From assembly GCF_026342835.1 (NCBI RefSeq), contig NZ_JAPEMI010000001.1, positions 6,206,501 through 6,270,500 of the forward strand: DNA of 64,000 bases. Reading direction: 5' to 3'. A program made the translations under genes and the position numbers. Within the stretch, counting starts at the first letter, position 1. Each line of letters begins with the position of its first letter. The DNA is from Streptomyces sp. NBC_00154 (GTDB lineage: Bacteria > Actinomycetota > Actinomycetes > Streptomycetales > Streptomycetaceae). The notes under the pieces are model-generated. The model ran no database searches. It was not told the DNA's origin and worked only from the letters and a program-made list of their open reading frames with translations. This document shows positions 41,564 to 49,941 of the stretch, piece by piece.

Positions 41564-42991
41564 GTGACCGCAAGGACTCCCGCCACCGCACGCAGGCCGA
41601 AGATCGGGCTCGTCGCGGGCGGACTCGGCGCCTACTGGCCCCAGTTCCCCGATCTCCTCCCGCAGCTGCGGCGCTCCGCCGACCGCGTCACCGAGCGGAT
41701 GCGGGAGTTCGACGCGGACGTCGTGGACGTGGGCTTCATCTCCGACGCCCAGGAGGGGGCCGCCGCGGCCGAGAAACTCAGGGCCGAGGGCTGCGACCTG
41801 ATCGTCGGCTTCCTCACCACCTATATGACCGCCACGATGCTGGTGCCCATTGCCCAGCGCAGCGGCGCCCCCGTACTCCTGATCAACCTCCAGCCCACGG
41901 AGGCCATGGACCACGCGTCCTTCGACACGGGCGCCTGGCTCGCCTACTGCGGTGCCTGCCCGCTCCCCGAAATGGCCGGCGCCTTCGAGCGCGCGGGAGT
42001 TCCCTTCCGCTCCGTCTCGGGACACCTGGAGGACGAGCGCGCCTGGCAGCGCATCGGGCGGTGGATCCGGGCCGCGGGCGTACGGTCGGTCCTGCGCCAT
42101 GGACGGCACGGGCTGATGGGTCACCTCTACCCGGGCATGTACGACGTGTCCACCGACCTGACCATGGTCGCCGGCAACCTGGGCGGTCACGTCGAGGTCC
42201 TGGAGTTCGACGACCTGCGGGTGCGTGTCGAGAAGGCCGGGGAAGAGGAGGTCGAGGCCAAACTCGCCGAGGTCGGCGAGGTGTTCGAGCTGGCCGAATC
42301 CGTTGTCCAGGACGACCTGGTCTGGGCCGCGCGGGTGTCCGTCGGACTCGACCGGCTCGTCGAGGACTTCGACCTGGACTCCCTGGCGTACTACCACCGC
42401 GGCCTCGACGGCGAGATCCACGAGCGGCTGGGTGCGGGCATGATCCTCGGCTCCTCCCTGCTGACCGCGCGTGGCGTGCCCACGTGCGGCGAGTACGAAC
42501 TGCGCACCTCGCTCGCCATGCTGGTCGCGGACCGGCTGGGGGCGGGCGGTTCGTTCACCGAGCTGCAGGCGCTCAACTTCCTTGACGGCGTGGTGGAGAT
42601 GGGCCATGACGGCCCGGGACACCTCGCCATCAGCGAGCGGAAGCCGCTGTTGCGGGGCCTGGGTGTCTACCACGGCAAGCGCGGCTGGGGCGTCTCGGTC
42701 GAGTTCGACGTCAAGCACGGCCCGGTCACCCTCGTCGGGCTCGGCCAGTCCCGCGACGGCCGCTACCGGCTGATCGCCTCCGAGGGCGAGGTCGTCGCAG
42801 GTCCGCTGCTCCAGATCGGCAACACCACGTCGAGGGTGGACTTCGGGGCCGACCCGGGGGAGTGGACCGACGCCTGGAGTGCGAGCGGAGTCGGCCACCA
42901 CTGGGCGCTGGCCACCGGCCGGCTGCTGCCCGAACTCCGGGCGCTGGCGGACCTCGCCGCTCTGGAGCTGGTGGAAGTCAGCGGCCGATGA
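41564..42991 (+). CDS. L-fucose/L-arabinose isomerase-like protein
   Basis: This 475-residue protein resembles the FucI/AraA fold: LVAGGLGAYWPQFPDLLPQL at the start, GFLTTYMTATMLVP and NLQPTEAMDH in the second domain, the acidic CGEYELRTSLAMLVADRLG near 310 and a C-terminal metal-site region with GHDGPGHLAI. It is a distinct branch that often accompanies rhamnose or fucose genes in Actinobacteria; the exact reaction is not established. A GTG at 41564 with AGGAGGG at 8 bases is preferred. An ATG at 41537 overlaps the mutarotase stop and would add nine residues. It ends the rightward operon. Confidence 0.82.
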   Translation: MTARTPATARRPKIGLVAGGLGAYWPQFPDLLPQLRRSADRVTERMREFDADVVDVGFISDAQEGAAAAEKLRAEGCDLIVGFLTTYMTATMLVPIAQRSGAPVLLINLQPTEAMDHASFDTGAWLAYCGACPLPEMAGAFERAGVPFRSVSGHLEDERAWQRIGRWIRAAGVRSVLRHGRHGLMGHLYPGMYDVSTDLTMVAGNLGGHVEVLEFDDLRVRVEKAGEEEVEAKLAEVGEVFELAESVVQDDLVWAARVSVGLDRLVEDFDLDSLAYYHRGLDGEIHERLGAGMILGSSLLTARGVPTCGEYELRTSLAMLVADRLGAGGSFTELQALNFLDGVVEMGHDGPGHLAISERKPLLRGLGVYHGKRGWGVSVEFDVKHGPVTLVGLGQSRDGRYRLIASEGEVVAGPLLQIGNTTSRVDFGADPGEWTDAWSASGVGHHWALATGRLLPELRALADLAALELVEVSGR

Positions 42992-43123
42992 CACCCACGC
43001 CAGGAAGGCGCGGAGCACTCCGCTCATAATGGACAAGTACGCGCCGCGGGCGGTGACCGTCACCCCAGGGGCACCATGCCGCTCGCACGATGCCCTCCGA
43101 GGCACAGAGGCGGTGGCTGACAC

Positions 43124-43993
43124 ATGTGCGCACACGCCCGGCCCGGCGGACAGCCGCCGGGGCCGTCCACAGCGGGCCACTACGGCGAGGCGGTGTTCCG
43201 GCCCGAGCAGCCGGGGGAGGACGACCGCATCGACCTCGGCGCGCTCGCCTACGATGACACCACGATGGCCCGGCTGCGGAGCCTGGGGGCCGGGCCGGGC
43301 TGGAACTGCCTCGACGTAGGAGCCGGCACCGGAACCGTCGCCCGGCGACTGTTGCACGAGGCGGGTGTCGCGACCGTGCTCGCGGTCGACCGCGACGTAC
43401 GTTTCCTCACCGCCCACCCCTTCCCCGGGCTCGGTGTCCTGGAGGCGGACATCAGCGCCCCGGGTTTCGACCCCGGCCGATTCCAGCTGGTCCATGCCCG
43501 ATTCGTCCTGATGCACCTGCCTTCACGGCACCGCCTGATCGCCGCACTGGGTGAACTCCTGGCTCCCGGCGGGGTGCTGGTCCTCAGCGACGCCGTCGAC
43601 CTGACCACCGCGACTGCGCCCATGACGCCGTACACCCGGGTCGTGCAGGCCATGTGGCAAGGGCTGCGGGACACGATCGGCACCGACGTCTCCTGGGTCC
43701 CCGAGTATCCACATCTGCTCCGCGCCGCGGGGCTCGCCTCCGTCGCCGCCGAGATCCAGGTACCGCCTCTGGTCCCCGGGAGCCCCATCAGCCGCTTCTG
43801 GGCCCGCAGCTGGGACCGGGCGAGGGAGGAGATCCTGGCCACCGGACTGGTGGACGACGCGACGGTCGACGCGGCGATCCGGTATCTCGACTCGCCCGAA
43901 TGCGCTGCGCTGTCGCCCGGAATGATCACGACCTGGGGATGGAGACCCCAGGAAGCCATGCCAGGAGCGCCTGACACCCGGCCGCAGAGCTGA
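43124..43993 (+). CDS. SAM-dependent methyltransferase
   Basis: The 289-residue class I methyltransferase has motif I LDVGAGTGTVARRL (about 64-77), an acidic motif II (AVDRD), FDPGRFQLVHARFVLMHL as motif IV/post I, and LAPGGVLVLSD. The N-terminal 35 residues are Pro/Gly-rich, so the real start may be downstream of the ATG at 43124, which has only a weak GAGG site. Layout is like small-molecule methyltransferases of secondary metabolism. It ends 5 bp before the convergent SDR-like gene. Substrate unknown. Confidence 0.85.
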   Translation: MCAHARPGGQPPGPSTAGHYGEAVFRPEQPGEDDRIDLGALAYDDTTMARLRSLGAGPGWNCLDVGAGTGTVARRLLHEAGVATVLAVDRDVRFLTAHPFPGLGVLEADISAPGFDPGRFQLVHARFVLMHLPSRHRLIAALGELLAPGGVLVLSDAVDLTTATAPMTPYTRVVQAMWQGLRDTIGTDVSWVPEYPHLLRAAGLASVAAEIQVPPLVPGSPISRFWARSWDRAREEILATGLVDDATVDAAIRYLDSPECAALSPGMITTWGWRPQEAMPGAPDTRPQS

Positions 43994-43997
43994 TCGG

Positions 43998-44663
43998 TCA
44001 GGCTTCCAGATCGTCGGCGAAGTGCCGGAACCCGCGCCGGTCCTGGTGGATGCTCCACAGGGTCTGTGCGAGCGTGGCCGGGTCCTTCCTCGGATGTCCG
44101 GGGATGATCGCGCCGGGGATGATGAGCTGCGCGACGTGGATGCCGTCGTCGGCGAGGGCGTCGTGCAGCATCTGGCCGTAGGCTCTTTCGGCGGCGAAGG
44201 CGACCGAGGTGCCGGCACGGTCGGGGTGAGGGACCGCGGCGGTGCCGCCGTTGACGAAGAGGATGGTGCCGCGGCCGAGGGCGCGCATGTCGGGCAGCAC
44301 CTGGTGCACGGCGGCGACGGGGCCGTAGACGGAGAACTCGATCGGGCCCACGAGGTCGGAGGGAGTGGTCTCCAGGACCGGCCGCATGAAGTCCTTGTGC
44401 GGGACCGGGCTGTACTGCAGGACCTCGATCGGGCCCAGGGTCGCGGTCGCGGCGTCCAGGGCTGCCGCGAGGGCACTCGGATCGCGTACGTCGGCGGCGA
44501 AACCTCGCGCGGTCACGCCCTCGCCGGCCAGGCCGGCGGCGAGGGCGTCGGCCCGGCCCTGGTCGCGGGAGATGAGTGCTGCCTCGAAGCCCTCACGGCC
44601 GAACCGCCGTGCGGCGGCCGCTCCGAGGCCGGGTCCTGCTCCGATGATGGCCATGGTGGTCAT
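43998..44663 (-). CDS. SDR-fold protein without canonical Tyr/Lys
   Basis: The 221-residue protein has the nucleotide-binding start AIIGAGPGLGAAAARRFG (4-21) of short-chain dehydrogenases and an acidic ADVRDP strand. Instead of NNAG it has QYSPVPH, and where YxxxK is expected it reads FAAERAY, so the usual catalytic residues are missing. It ends early after IIPGAIIPGH. It may be an NAD(P)-binding sensor or an enzyme with a different mechanism. The ATG at 44663 has a GGAGGAAG site. Beyond it lies an ADH fragment, so the neighbourhood has been rearranged. Confidence 0.82.
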   Translation of the reverse strand: MTTMAIIGAGPGLGAAAARRFGREGFEAALISRDQGRADALAAGLAGEGVTARGFAADVRDPSALAAALDAATATLGPIEVLQYSPVPHKDFMRPVLETTPSDLVGPIEFSVYGPVAAVHQVLPDMRALGRGTILFVNGGTAAVPHPDRAGTSVAFAAERAYGQMLHDALADDGIHVAQLIIPGAIIPGHPRKDPATLAQTLWSIHQDRRGFRHFADDLEA

Positions 44664-44832
44664 GACTTCCTCCTTGGCGTGCGCCGATCAGGAACAGCGG
44701 CGCCGGGATGATTCCGGGGCGGCCGTACGCAGGAGAGCACGCCGACCGCTCGACGCTCGTGTCCGACGCGGCTGCCGTACTCCTCGCCGATGACGAGGGC
44801 GCTCCGTCGGATGCCTTGCCCACGCTGCTGCG

Positions 44833-45128
44833 TCAGGGGCGAGGCAGAGCCTTGGCGGCGCGGCGCTCGTCCATCGCACGGTAGCCACCGGCCACCTGGT
44901 CGAGCGGGAGAGTGAGGTAGAAGACCTTCATGTCGGGCAGGAAGCGGCGCACCGGCGTCGCCCCGCCACACAGAGCGACGTGCGAGCGGAACAGCTGGTC
45001 GCCGTCGATCGGCACGCCGTCGGGACGCCGACGAAGCCGAGGTTGCCGGCCGGGCAGGAGGAGCGCAGCGCCCGCTGCATCGACTCGGGGGTGCCGACGC
45101 ACTCCAGCACGAGCGGTGTCCGGCAATC
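44833..45128 (-). pseudogene. C-terminal fragment of a zinc alcohol dehydrogenase
   Basis: Reading leftward, LVLECVGTPESMQRALRS and GNLGFVGVP, then after a one-base shift PIDGDQLFRSHVALCGG, PVRRFLPDM and VFYLTLPLDQVAGGYRAMDERRA, match the C-terminal third of MDR-type alcohol dehydrogenases. The front two thirds are absent; there is a frameshift near 45010 and about 15 residues are missing after RRFLPD. The fragment butts against the doxX stop. It is dead. Confidence 0.8.
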
Positions 45129-45140
45129 ACAGGACCATCC

Positions 45141-45689
45141 TCAGAGGCTCAGCACGATCGCGGACGCTATGCCGCCGAGGAACAGAGCGAAGGCGGCTTC
45201 GCGCCAGCCGCCCTTCCCCCAGCGGAAGGGGCGGTCCAGGGCGAGCCTCCCGGGCCCGATGGCCGCAATGCCGAGCGCGACGACCGCGATGCACAGGTTG
45301 TACTCCATGCCGCCATCCTGGGCCCACAGACCGTGTGCCGCGGTAACGGTCGCCATGGCGTTGATCATCACACCGATCACGGCAGCCGCCGCCAGTGGCG
45401 TGAACAGTCCCAGAGCCAGTCCGAGGCCCCCCAGGAACTCGGATCCACCGCCGATGACGGCGTAGACCTTCCCCGGGCGGTAACCCGTCGCGGCGAGCCA
45501 TGCACCCGTGGCGGTGAGGCCGTCGCCACCGAACAGGCCGAAGAGCTTCTGGGCGCCGTGCCCTGCCATGAGCAGGCCGAACGTCACCCTGATAAGAAGC
45601 AGACCGCAGTCGGCGGCGGACACTGCGGGCCGCGCCGAAGCGGAGGCGGGCTCGGGGGAGGCGCGAAGTTGTTCAGCGATGTACTTCAC
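45141..45689 (-). CDS. DoxX-family membrane protein
   Basis: The 182-residue protein has four hydrophobic spans after an Ala/Ser-rich N-terminus: LLLIRVTFGLLMAGHGAQKLF, a Gly-rich GGGSEFLGGLGLALGLFTPLA, VIGVMINAMATV, and a C-terminal span. These are typical of DoxX proteins, which act in thiosulphate:quinone oxidation or, in Mycobacterium, with superoxide dismutase in oxidative stress. Its substrate here is unknown. The GTG at 45689 follows AGAAG. It runs toward the ADH fragment. Confidence 0.9.
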   Translation of the reverse strand: MKYIAEQLRASPEPASASARPAVSAADCGLLLIRVTFGLLMAGHGAQKLFGLFGGDGLTATGAWLAATGYRPGKVYAVIGGGSEFLGGLGLALGLFTPLAAAAVIGVMINAMATVTAAHGLWAQDGGMEYNLCIAVVALGIAAIGPGRLALDRPFRWGKGGWREAAFALFLGGIASAIVLSL

Positions 45690-46374
45690 CGGTGGCTCTT
45701 CTCTGCTCCGAGGTCCCGCGGCGGTGCCGACTGACCACCGAGGAAACAGCAGGGCGGTTGTCTGGTCACCATGGCGCCCTCAAGGGCATGCCATGCGTGG
45801 CGGACCGTGACACAGCCGGAACAGGAAGACAGCAGGACCACCGCCGGCGTTCTCGCATCAGTCCGGTCAGGCCGCCGGTCGTTGTCGTTATGAACTGAGT
45901 GACATCGGCTTGTTGTCTTCCATCATTACGCCCTTTCGCCTCCCGTGCCGAGCCGGTTCGGATGCCTGGCCCGGGCGAGGGCGGCGACCAGCACGGGGTA
46001 GTCGGCCTGCCCGGTTTCTCCGCTCACATGCATCAGACCCTCGTTGCGCACCCGATTGAGCGGTGAGCCGACGCGCAGCCGTTCACCAGGCCGGGGTCGG
46101 GGGGCGTCTCCCGCGGCCGGCGGCTGCTCGCCCGCGTGCCCTCCGCAGATGGTGGCGCAGCCGCAGACCACCGAGACAGGACGCAACTGGTGCGTTCTTC
46201 ATGCCGATACGGTGGAAGTTTTCCTCACCCCACCCGGCGCGAGGCTTCAGTTCGCGTATAACTCTGGTGATTCCGACGACATGACAGGTGGTTCCGGGCG
46301 GCGGTCAGGCGCGAGCCGGCCCCGTCGCGCCAGGCCGTCGCCGGTCCGAATCCGACTGCACGAGAGGACAGTTG
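45690..46374. other. 685-bp region without a firm gene
   Basis: This lies between doxX and the molybdenum hydroxylase genes. A leftward frame at about 46030-45926 (ending ARHPNRLGTGGERA) has coding-like GC3 but I do not recognise it; it may be another fragment. The last 70 bp before 46375 hold a GAGAGGA ribosome site. No strong hairpin is seen. Confidence 0.4.
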
Positions 46375-48726
46375 ATGGATGTGGAGAAGCGCCTGCGGGA
46401 CGAGAACCCGGGCGATGGCTTCGGTCGTGGGACGGCCGGGGTGAGCAGACGGCGGTTCCTCGGATACGTCGTGGCGGGATCGACGCTCACCGTCGCCGCC
46501 CAGCTGGGCGAGGTGGTGCTGGCGCCGTCGCGGGCCGCCGCCGTGGTTCCCTCGGTGCCGGGGCCGTCCGAGGTCTACGACCTCAACGACATGCTGACCC
46601 ACGCCGCACTGCCCACGTCGAATCTGATCACGATCCGGATCGGTTCCGACGGCACGGCCTCCTTCGCCCTGCCGCGGGCGGAGGTCGGGCAGGGCATCAC
46701 CACGTCCTCCGCGATGCTGATCGCCGAGGAGCTGGACCTCCCGCTGGAGAAGATATCGGTGACGCTGGCCGACGCCCGGCCGGAGCTGCTGTTCAACCAG
46801 CTCACCGGCGGCTCGAACACCACCATCTCCACCTTCACCCCGATCCGGGTGGCCGCGGCCGTGGCACGGGGGCAGTTGCTGAAGGCCGCGGCTCTGGAGC
46901 TGGGTGAAGCGATCGGCTCCCTCACGGTAAAGGCCGGCGTCATCACCGCCCCGGCCGGGGCGAGCATCACGTACGGCGAGCTGGCGGTGAAGGCGGCCGT
47001 CCTCGCGGACGCCCAGGTCGAGGTCACGCTCAAGGAGCCCTCGCAGTTCAAGGTCATCGGAACGGCGCAGCGGCGCATCGACGCCCTGGCGGCGGTGACG
47101 GGCCGCAAGAAGTTCGCGATGGACGTGCAGGTGCCCGGCGCCCTGCCCACGATGGTGTGCAGGCCGCCGACGATCAACGGCACGGTCCGCTCGGTGGAGA
47201 ACCTGGACGAGGTCCGGGCCATGCCGGGCATCACCGACGTCGCGCGGATCTCCACCGGCGTCGCCGTCCGCGGCCGCACGTTCGGGCAGTGCATCGACGC
47301 GGTCCGCGCCCTGAAGGTCACCTGGGCGCCCGGTACCGCCGAGGGAACCTCGGACACGACTGTCCTCAAGGAACTGCGGGCAGCCGAACTTCCCCTTGTC
47401 GTACCGCCGCTGCCCCTCCTCACCAAGGCGGTCGACGCACGGTTCACCTTCCACTTCGCCAGCAACGGCGCCCTGGAGACCAACTGCGCAGTCGCGGACG
47501 TACGAGCGGACTCCGCCGAGATCTGGGCGAGCCTGAAGTCACCGATCGCCGCACAGGAAGAGATCGCCCTCCAGCTCGGTCTGCCGCCCACCGCCGTCAA
47601 GGTCCATGTCACGGAGGGCGGCGGCTCGTTCGGTCGCAAGCTCTTCCACGACGCCGCCCGCGAGGCCGCCGAGATCTCCCGGGCCATGGGCAAGCCGGTG
47701 AGGCTGATGTGGCACCGGACCGACGACTTCCGCCAGGGCCGCACGCATCCGATGTCCACCTCGCGGGTGCGGGCCACGTACACGCTCGGGCAGGTCCTGA
47801 CGTACGAGCAGCGGCACACGTCCGTGGCCACCGACTTCGGCCATGGCCTGGGCGAGATCATCACCTCGGAGGCGGCCCGACTGCCGGTCGGTGATCTGAC
47901 GTTCTCCGAGACAATTTTCGCTCTGACGCAGCAGAGTCCGTACCACTTCGGGGTCACCACCCAGCTCCTCGCCGAGACCCGCAAGGGCTTCAACACCGGC
48001 TCCATGCGGAACATCTACTCGCCCAACGTCCGTTGCGCGCAGGAGCTCGTCGTGGATGAGCTGGCGAAACGGACGGGGAAGGACGCCCACGCGTTCCGGC
48101 GTCAGTTCCTCAAGGACGAGCGGGCCAGGGCAGTCCTCGACAAGGTCGCGGAGGTGGGCCGGTGGGGCCGGTCCATGCCTGCCGGCACCGGGCAGGGGAT
48201 CGCGGTGCACCCCGAGTACCACGGCTTCGTCGCCGCCCTCGCGGAGATCGACTGCCGGCCGGAGACGACCGGGCGGAAGGTCCGTGACGCCTACACGGGC
48301 CCTCGTGTCACCAAGGTCGTCTGCGCCGTCGACGTCGGCCTCGCCGTCAACCCGCGCGGCCTGGAGGCGCAGATGATGGGCGGCATCATAGACGGCATCG
48401 CCATCACCCTCACCGCGGGCCTCCACCTCCAGAACGGGCATTTCCTGGAGGGGAGTTGGGACAACTACTTCTACACCCGGCAGTGGAACACCCCGCCCGA
48501 GCTGGAGATCGTCGTCATGCCACCGACCACCGGCAAGCCCGGTGGTGCGGGGGAGCTGGCGGTGGCCGGCGCGATGGCGGCCGTCGCCTGCGCCTACGGC
48601 CGGGCCACCGGCACCATGCCCACCACCTTCCCCATCAACCACGGCGAGCCCCTCGGCTTCGAGCCGCTGCCCACCACCCCGCCGATCCCTGCCTCGCCCA
48701 CCGACGGCCTCGACCGCACCTTTTAG
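46375..48726 (+). CDS. Exported molybdenum hydroxylase large subunit (isoquinoline oxidoreductase-like)
   Basis: The 783-residue protein carries a twin-arginine signal (SRRRFLG at 24-30, then a hydrophobic stretch to about 55), so it should be exported folded with its cofactor. The body is a xanthine-oxidase-family molybdopterin-binding protein of the aldehyde-oxidase/isoquinoline 1-oxidoreductase type: PRAEVGQGITTSSAMLIAEEL, GGSNTT, EGGGSFGRK, and the catalytic Glu in GGAGELAVAG. It would hydroxylate an aldehyde or N-heterocycle outside the membrane. Only the 2Fe-2S partner follows; there is no FAD subunit, as in the isoquinoline-type two-subunit enzymes that pass electrons to a cytochrome or quinone. 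The ATG at 46375 follows GAGAGGA. Confidence 0.92.
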   Translation: MDVEKRLRDENPGDGFGRGTAGVSRRRFLGYVVAGSTLTVAAQLGEVVLAPSRAAAVVPSVPGPSEVYDLNDMLTHAALPTSNLITIRIGSDGTASFALPRAEVGQGITTSSAMLIAEELDLPLEKISVTLADARPELLFNQLTGGSNTTISTFTPIRVAAAVARGQLLKAAALELGEAIGSLTVKAGVITAPAGASITYGELAVKAAVLADAQVEVTLKEPSQFKVIGTAQRRIDALAAVTGRKKFAMDVQVPGALPTMVCRPPTINGTVRSVENLDEVRAMPGITDVARISTGVAVRGRTFGQCIDAVRALKVTWAPGTAEGTSDTTVLKELRAAELPLVVPPLPLLTKAVDARFTFHFASNGALETNCAVADVRADSAEIWASLKSPIAAQEEIALQLGLPPTAVKVHVTEGGGSFGRKLFHDAAREAAEISRAMGKPVRLMWHRTDDFRQGRTHPMSTSRVRATYTLGQVLTYEQRHTSVATDFGHGLGEIITSEAARLPVGDLTFSETIFALTQQSPYHFGVTTQLLAETRKGFNTGSMRNIYSPNVRCAQELVVDELAKRTGKDAHAFRRQFLKDERARAVLDKVAEVGRWGRSMPAGTGQGIAVHPEYHGFVAALAEIDCRPETTGRKVRDAYTGPRVTKVVCAVDVGLAVNPRGLEAQMMGGIIDGIAITLTAGLHLQNGHFLEGSWDNYFYTRQWNTPPELEIVVMPPTTGKPGGAGELAVAGAMAAVACAYGRATGTMPTTFPINHGEPLGFEPLPTTPPIPASPTDGLDRTF

Positions 48727-48742
48727 AAGACCAGGAGTTCCC

Positions 48743-49219
48743 GTGCCGCAACACACCTTCATCCTCAACGGCAAACCGGTGACCGTGGACATCGAGGACG
48801 ACGTCCGGCTGCTCTGGGTGCTTCGCGACGTCCTGGGCGTCACCGGACCGAAGTACGGCTGCGGGCTCGGCGTCTGCCAGGCGTGCACCAGCCACATCAA
48901 CGGCAAGGCGTTCAACCCCTGCAGCGTCCCGGTCAAGGATGTCGGTCCCGACGACGAGGTGACCACGATCGAGGGCCTGCCCGCCACCGTCGGCCGGGAC
49001 CTGCACCCGATGCAGGAGGCTTGGCTGGAGTACGACGTGGCGCAGTGCGGCTACTGCCAGCCCGGCCAGATCATGACCGCCGTCGCCAAGGTCCGGCGCG
49101 CCCGGGAGGAGGGACGCGAGATCGACGAAGCCGACCTCGACGAGATCCGCAACATCTGCCGCTGCGGCACCTACAACCGCATCCGTGAGGCCATCACGGC
49201 AGGCGCGGAGAAGTTCTGA
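48743..49219 (+). CDS. 2Fe-2S subunit of the molybdenum hydroxylase
   Basis: This 158-residue protein holds two 2Fe-2S clusters. The plant-type cluster has Cys40, 45, 48 and 60 (GCGLGVCQAC and NPC), and the second, helical domain has Cys102, 105, 139 and 141 (QCGYCQPGQ and CRC). It receives electrons from the molybdenum site of the preceding subunit. It lacks its own signal peptide, so it probably hitch-hikes through the Tat system with the large subunit. The GTG at 48743 has CAGGAG upstream, 17 bp after the large-subunit stop. Maturation factors (XdhC, MobA-like) are not nearby. Confidence 0.95.
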   Translation: MPQHTFILNGKPVTVDIEDDVRLLWVLRDVLGVTGPKYGCGLGVCQACTSHINGKAFNPCSVPVKDVGPDDEVTTIEGLPATVGRDLHPMQEAWLEYDVAQCGYCQPGQIMTAVAKVRRAREEGREIDEADLDEIRNICRCGTYNRIREAITAGAEKF

Positions 49220-49236
49220 ACCGATTGCCCTGGTGG

Positions 49237-49776
49237 CTACTCTCCGGTGCGCCCGTCCAACGACTCCCGGAGGAGGTCGGCATGCCCGTTGTGGCGTGCG
49301 TATTCCTCGACCAGATGGACCAGGATCCATCGCAGGCTGGGTGCGCGACCGTCGGGCCAGGTGCGCCGGGCCAGTCGCTCCAGGCCGCCGTCGGCCAGCG
49401 CCTGCGTGACCAGGGTGCGGGAGCGGGCCACGGTGTCCTGCCAGAGCGTATGGAGCTGTTCGGGGGTGTCCTCGGCGGCTGAGTGCCAGTCCCAGTCGGG
49501 GTCGGCCTTCCAGTCCACCGTGTCCCACGGGGGCTCCGGGTCCCGCCCGTGCAGCCAACGGGAGCACCAGTAGTCCTCGACGAAGGCCAGGTGCTTGAGC
49601 ATGCCGCCCAGCGTCATCGAGGAGGCACCGACGGTCGCCCCGAGGCCGGCCGTGTCCAGTCCGTCGCACTTCCATGTCAGGGTCGCGCGGTGGAACTCCA
49701 GGAAGCCCAGGAGGGTGCTGGTCTCGTCGGCCGCAAGGGGAGGTTCCGGGCGACCCTGTTCGTCCATGTCGGGCAT
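49237..49776 (-). CDS. DinB/DUF664-family protein
   Basis: The 179-residue protein is a four-helix-bundle DinB-like protein: LLGFLEFHRATLTWKCDGL, MTLGGMLKHLAFVEDYW, the paired Trp/Asp-rich middle, and ILVHLVEEYARHNGHADLLRE. The three histidines (HLAF, HLVEE, RHNGHAD) are those used for metal in thiol-dependent S-transferases of this superfamily, such as mycothiol-dependent enzymes in Actinobacteria. A mycothiol S-transferase role is likely but unproven. The ATG at 49776 lacks a clear ribosome site; one at 49767 is an alternative. It converges on the 2Fe-2S gene. Confidence 0.88.
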   Translation of the reverse strand: MPDMDEQGRPEPPLAADETSTLLGFLEFHRATLTWKCDGLDTAGLGATVGASSMTLGGMLKHLAFVEDYWCSRWLHGRDPEPPWDTVDWKADPDWDWHSAAEDTPEQLHTLWQDTVARSRTLVTQALADGGLERLARRTWPDGRAPSLRWILVHLVEEYARHNGHADLLRESLDGRTGE

Positions 49777-49941
49777 GGGCGGTGAGCCTACCGGCGGGGC
49801 CTGCGCCGGGCCAGGGACTTGGGTGGAGCCGGCCGGATCTGCAGTGGCGACGGATGCGACAGCGCCCGGAGGGCGGTGCCCGCACCCGGAACTGCCGGAA
49901 CCGAGAGGGCGGCCGCAGACGGTCTGAGGTATTCCGGAACT

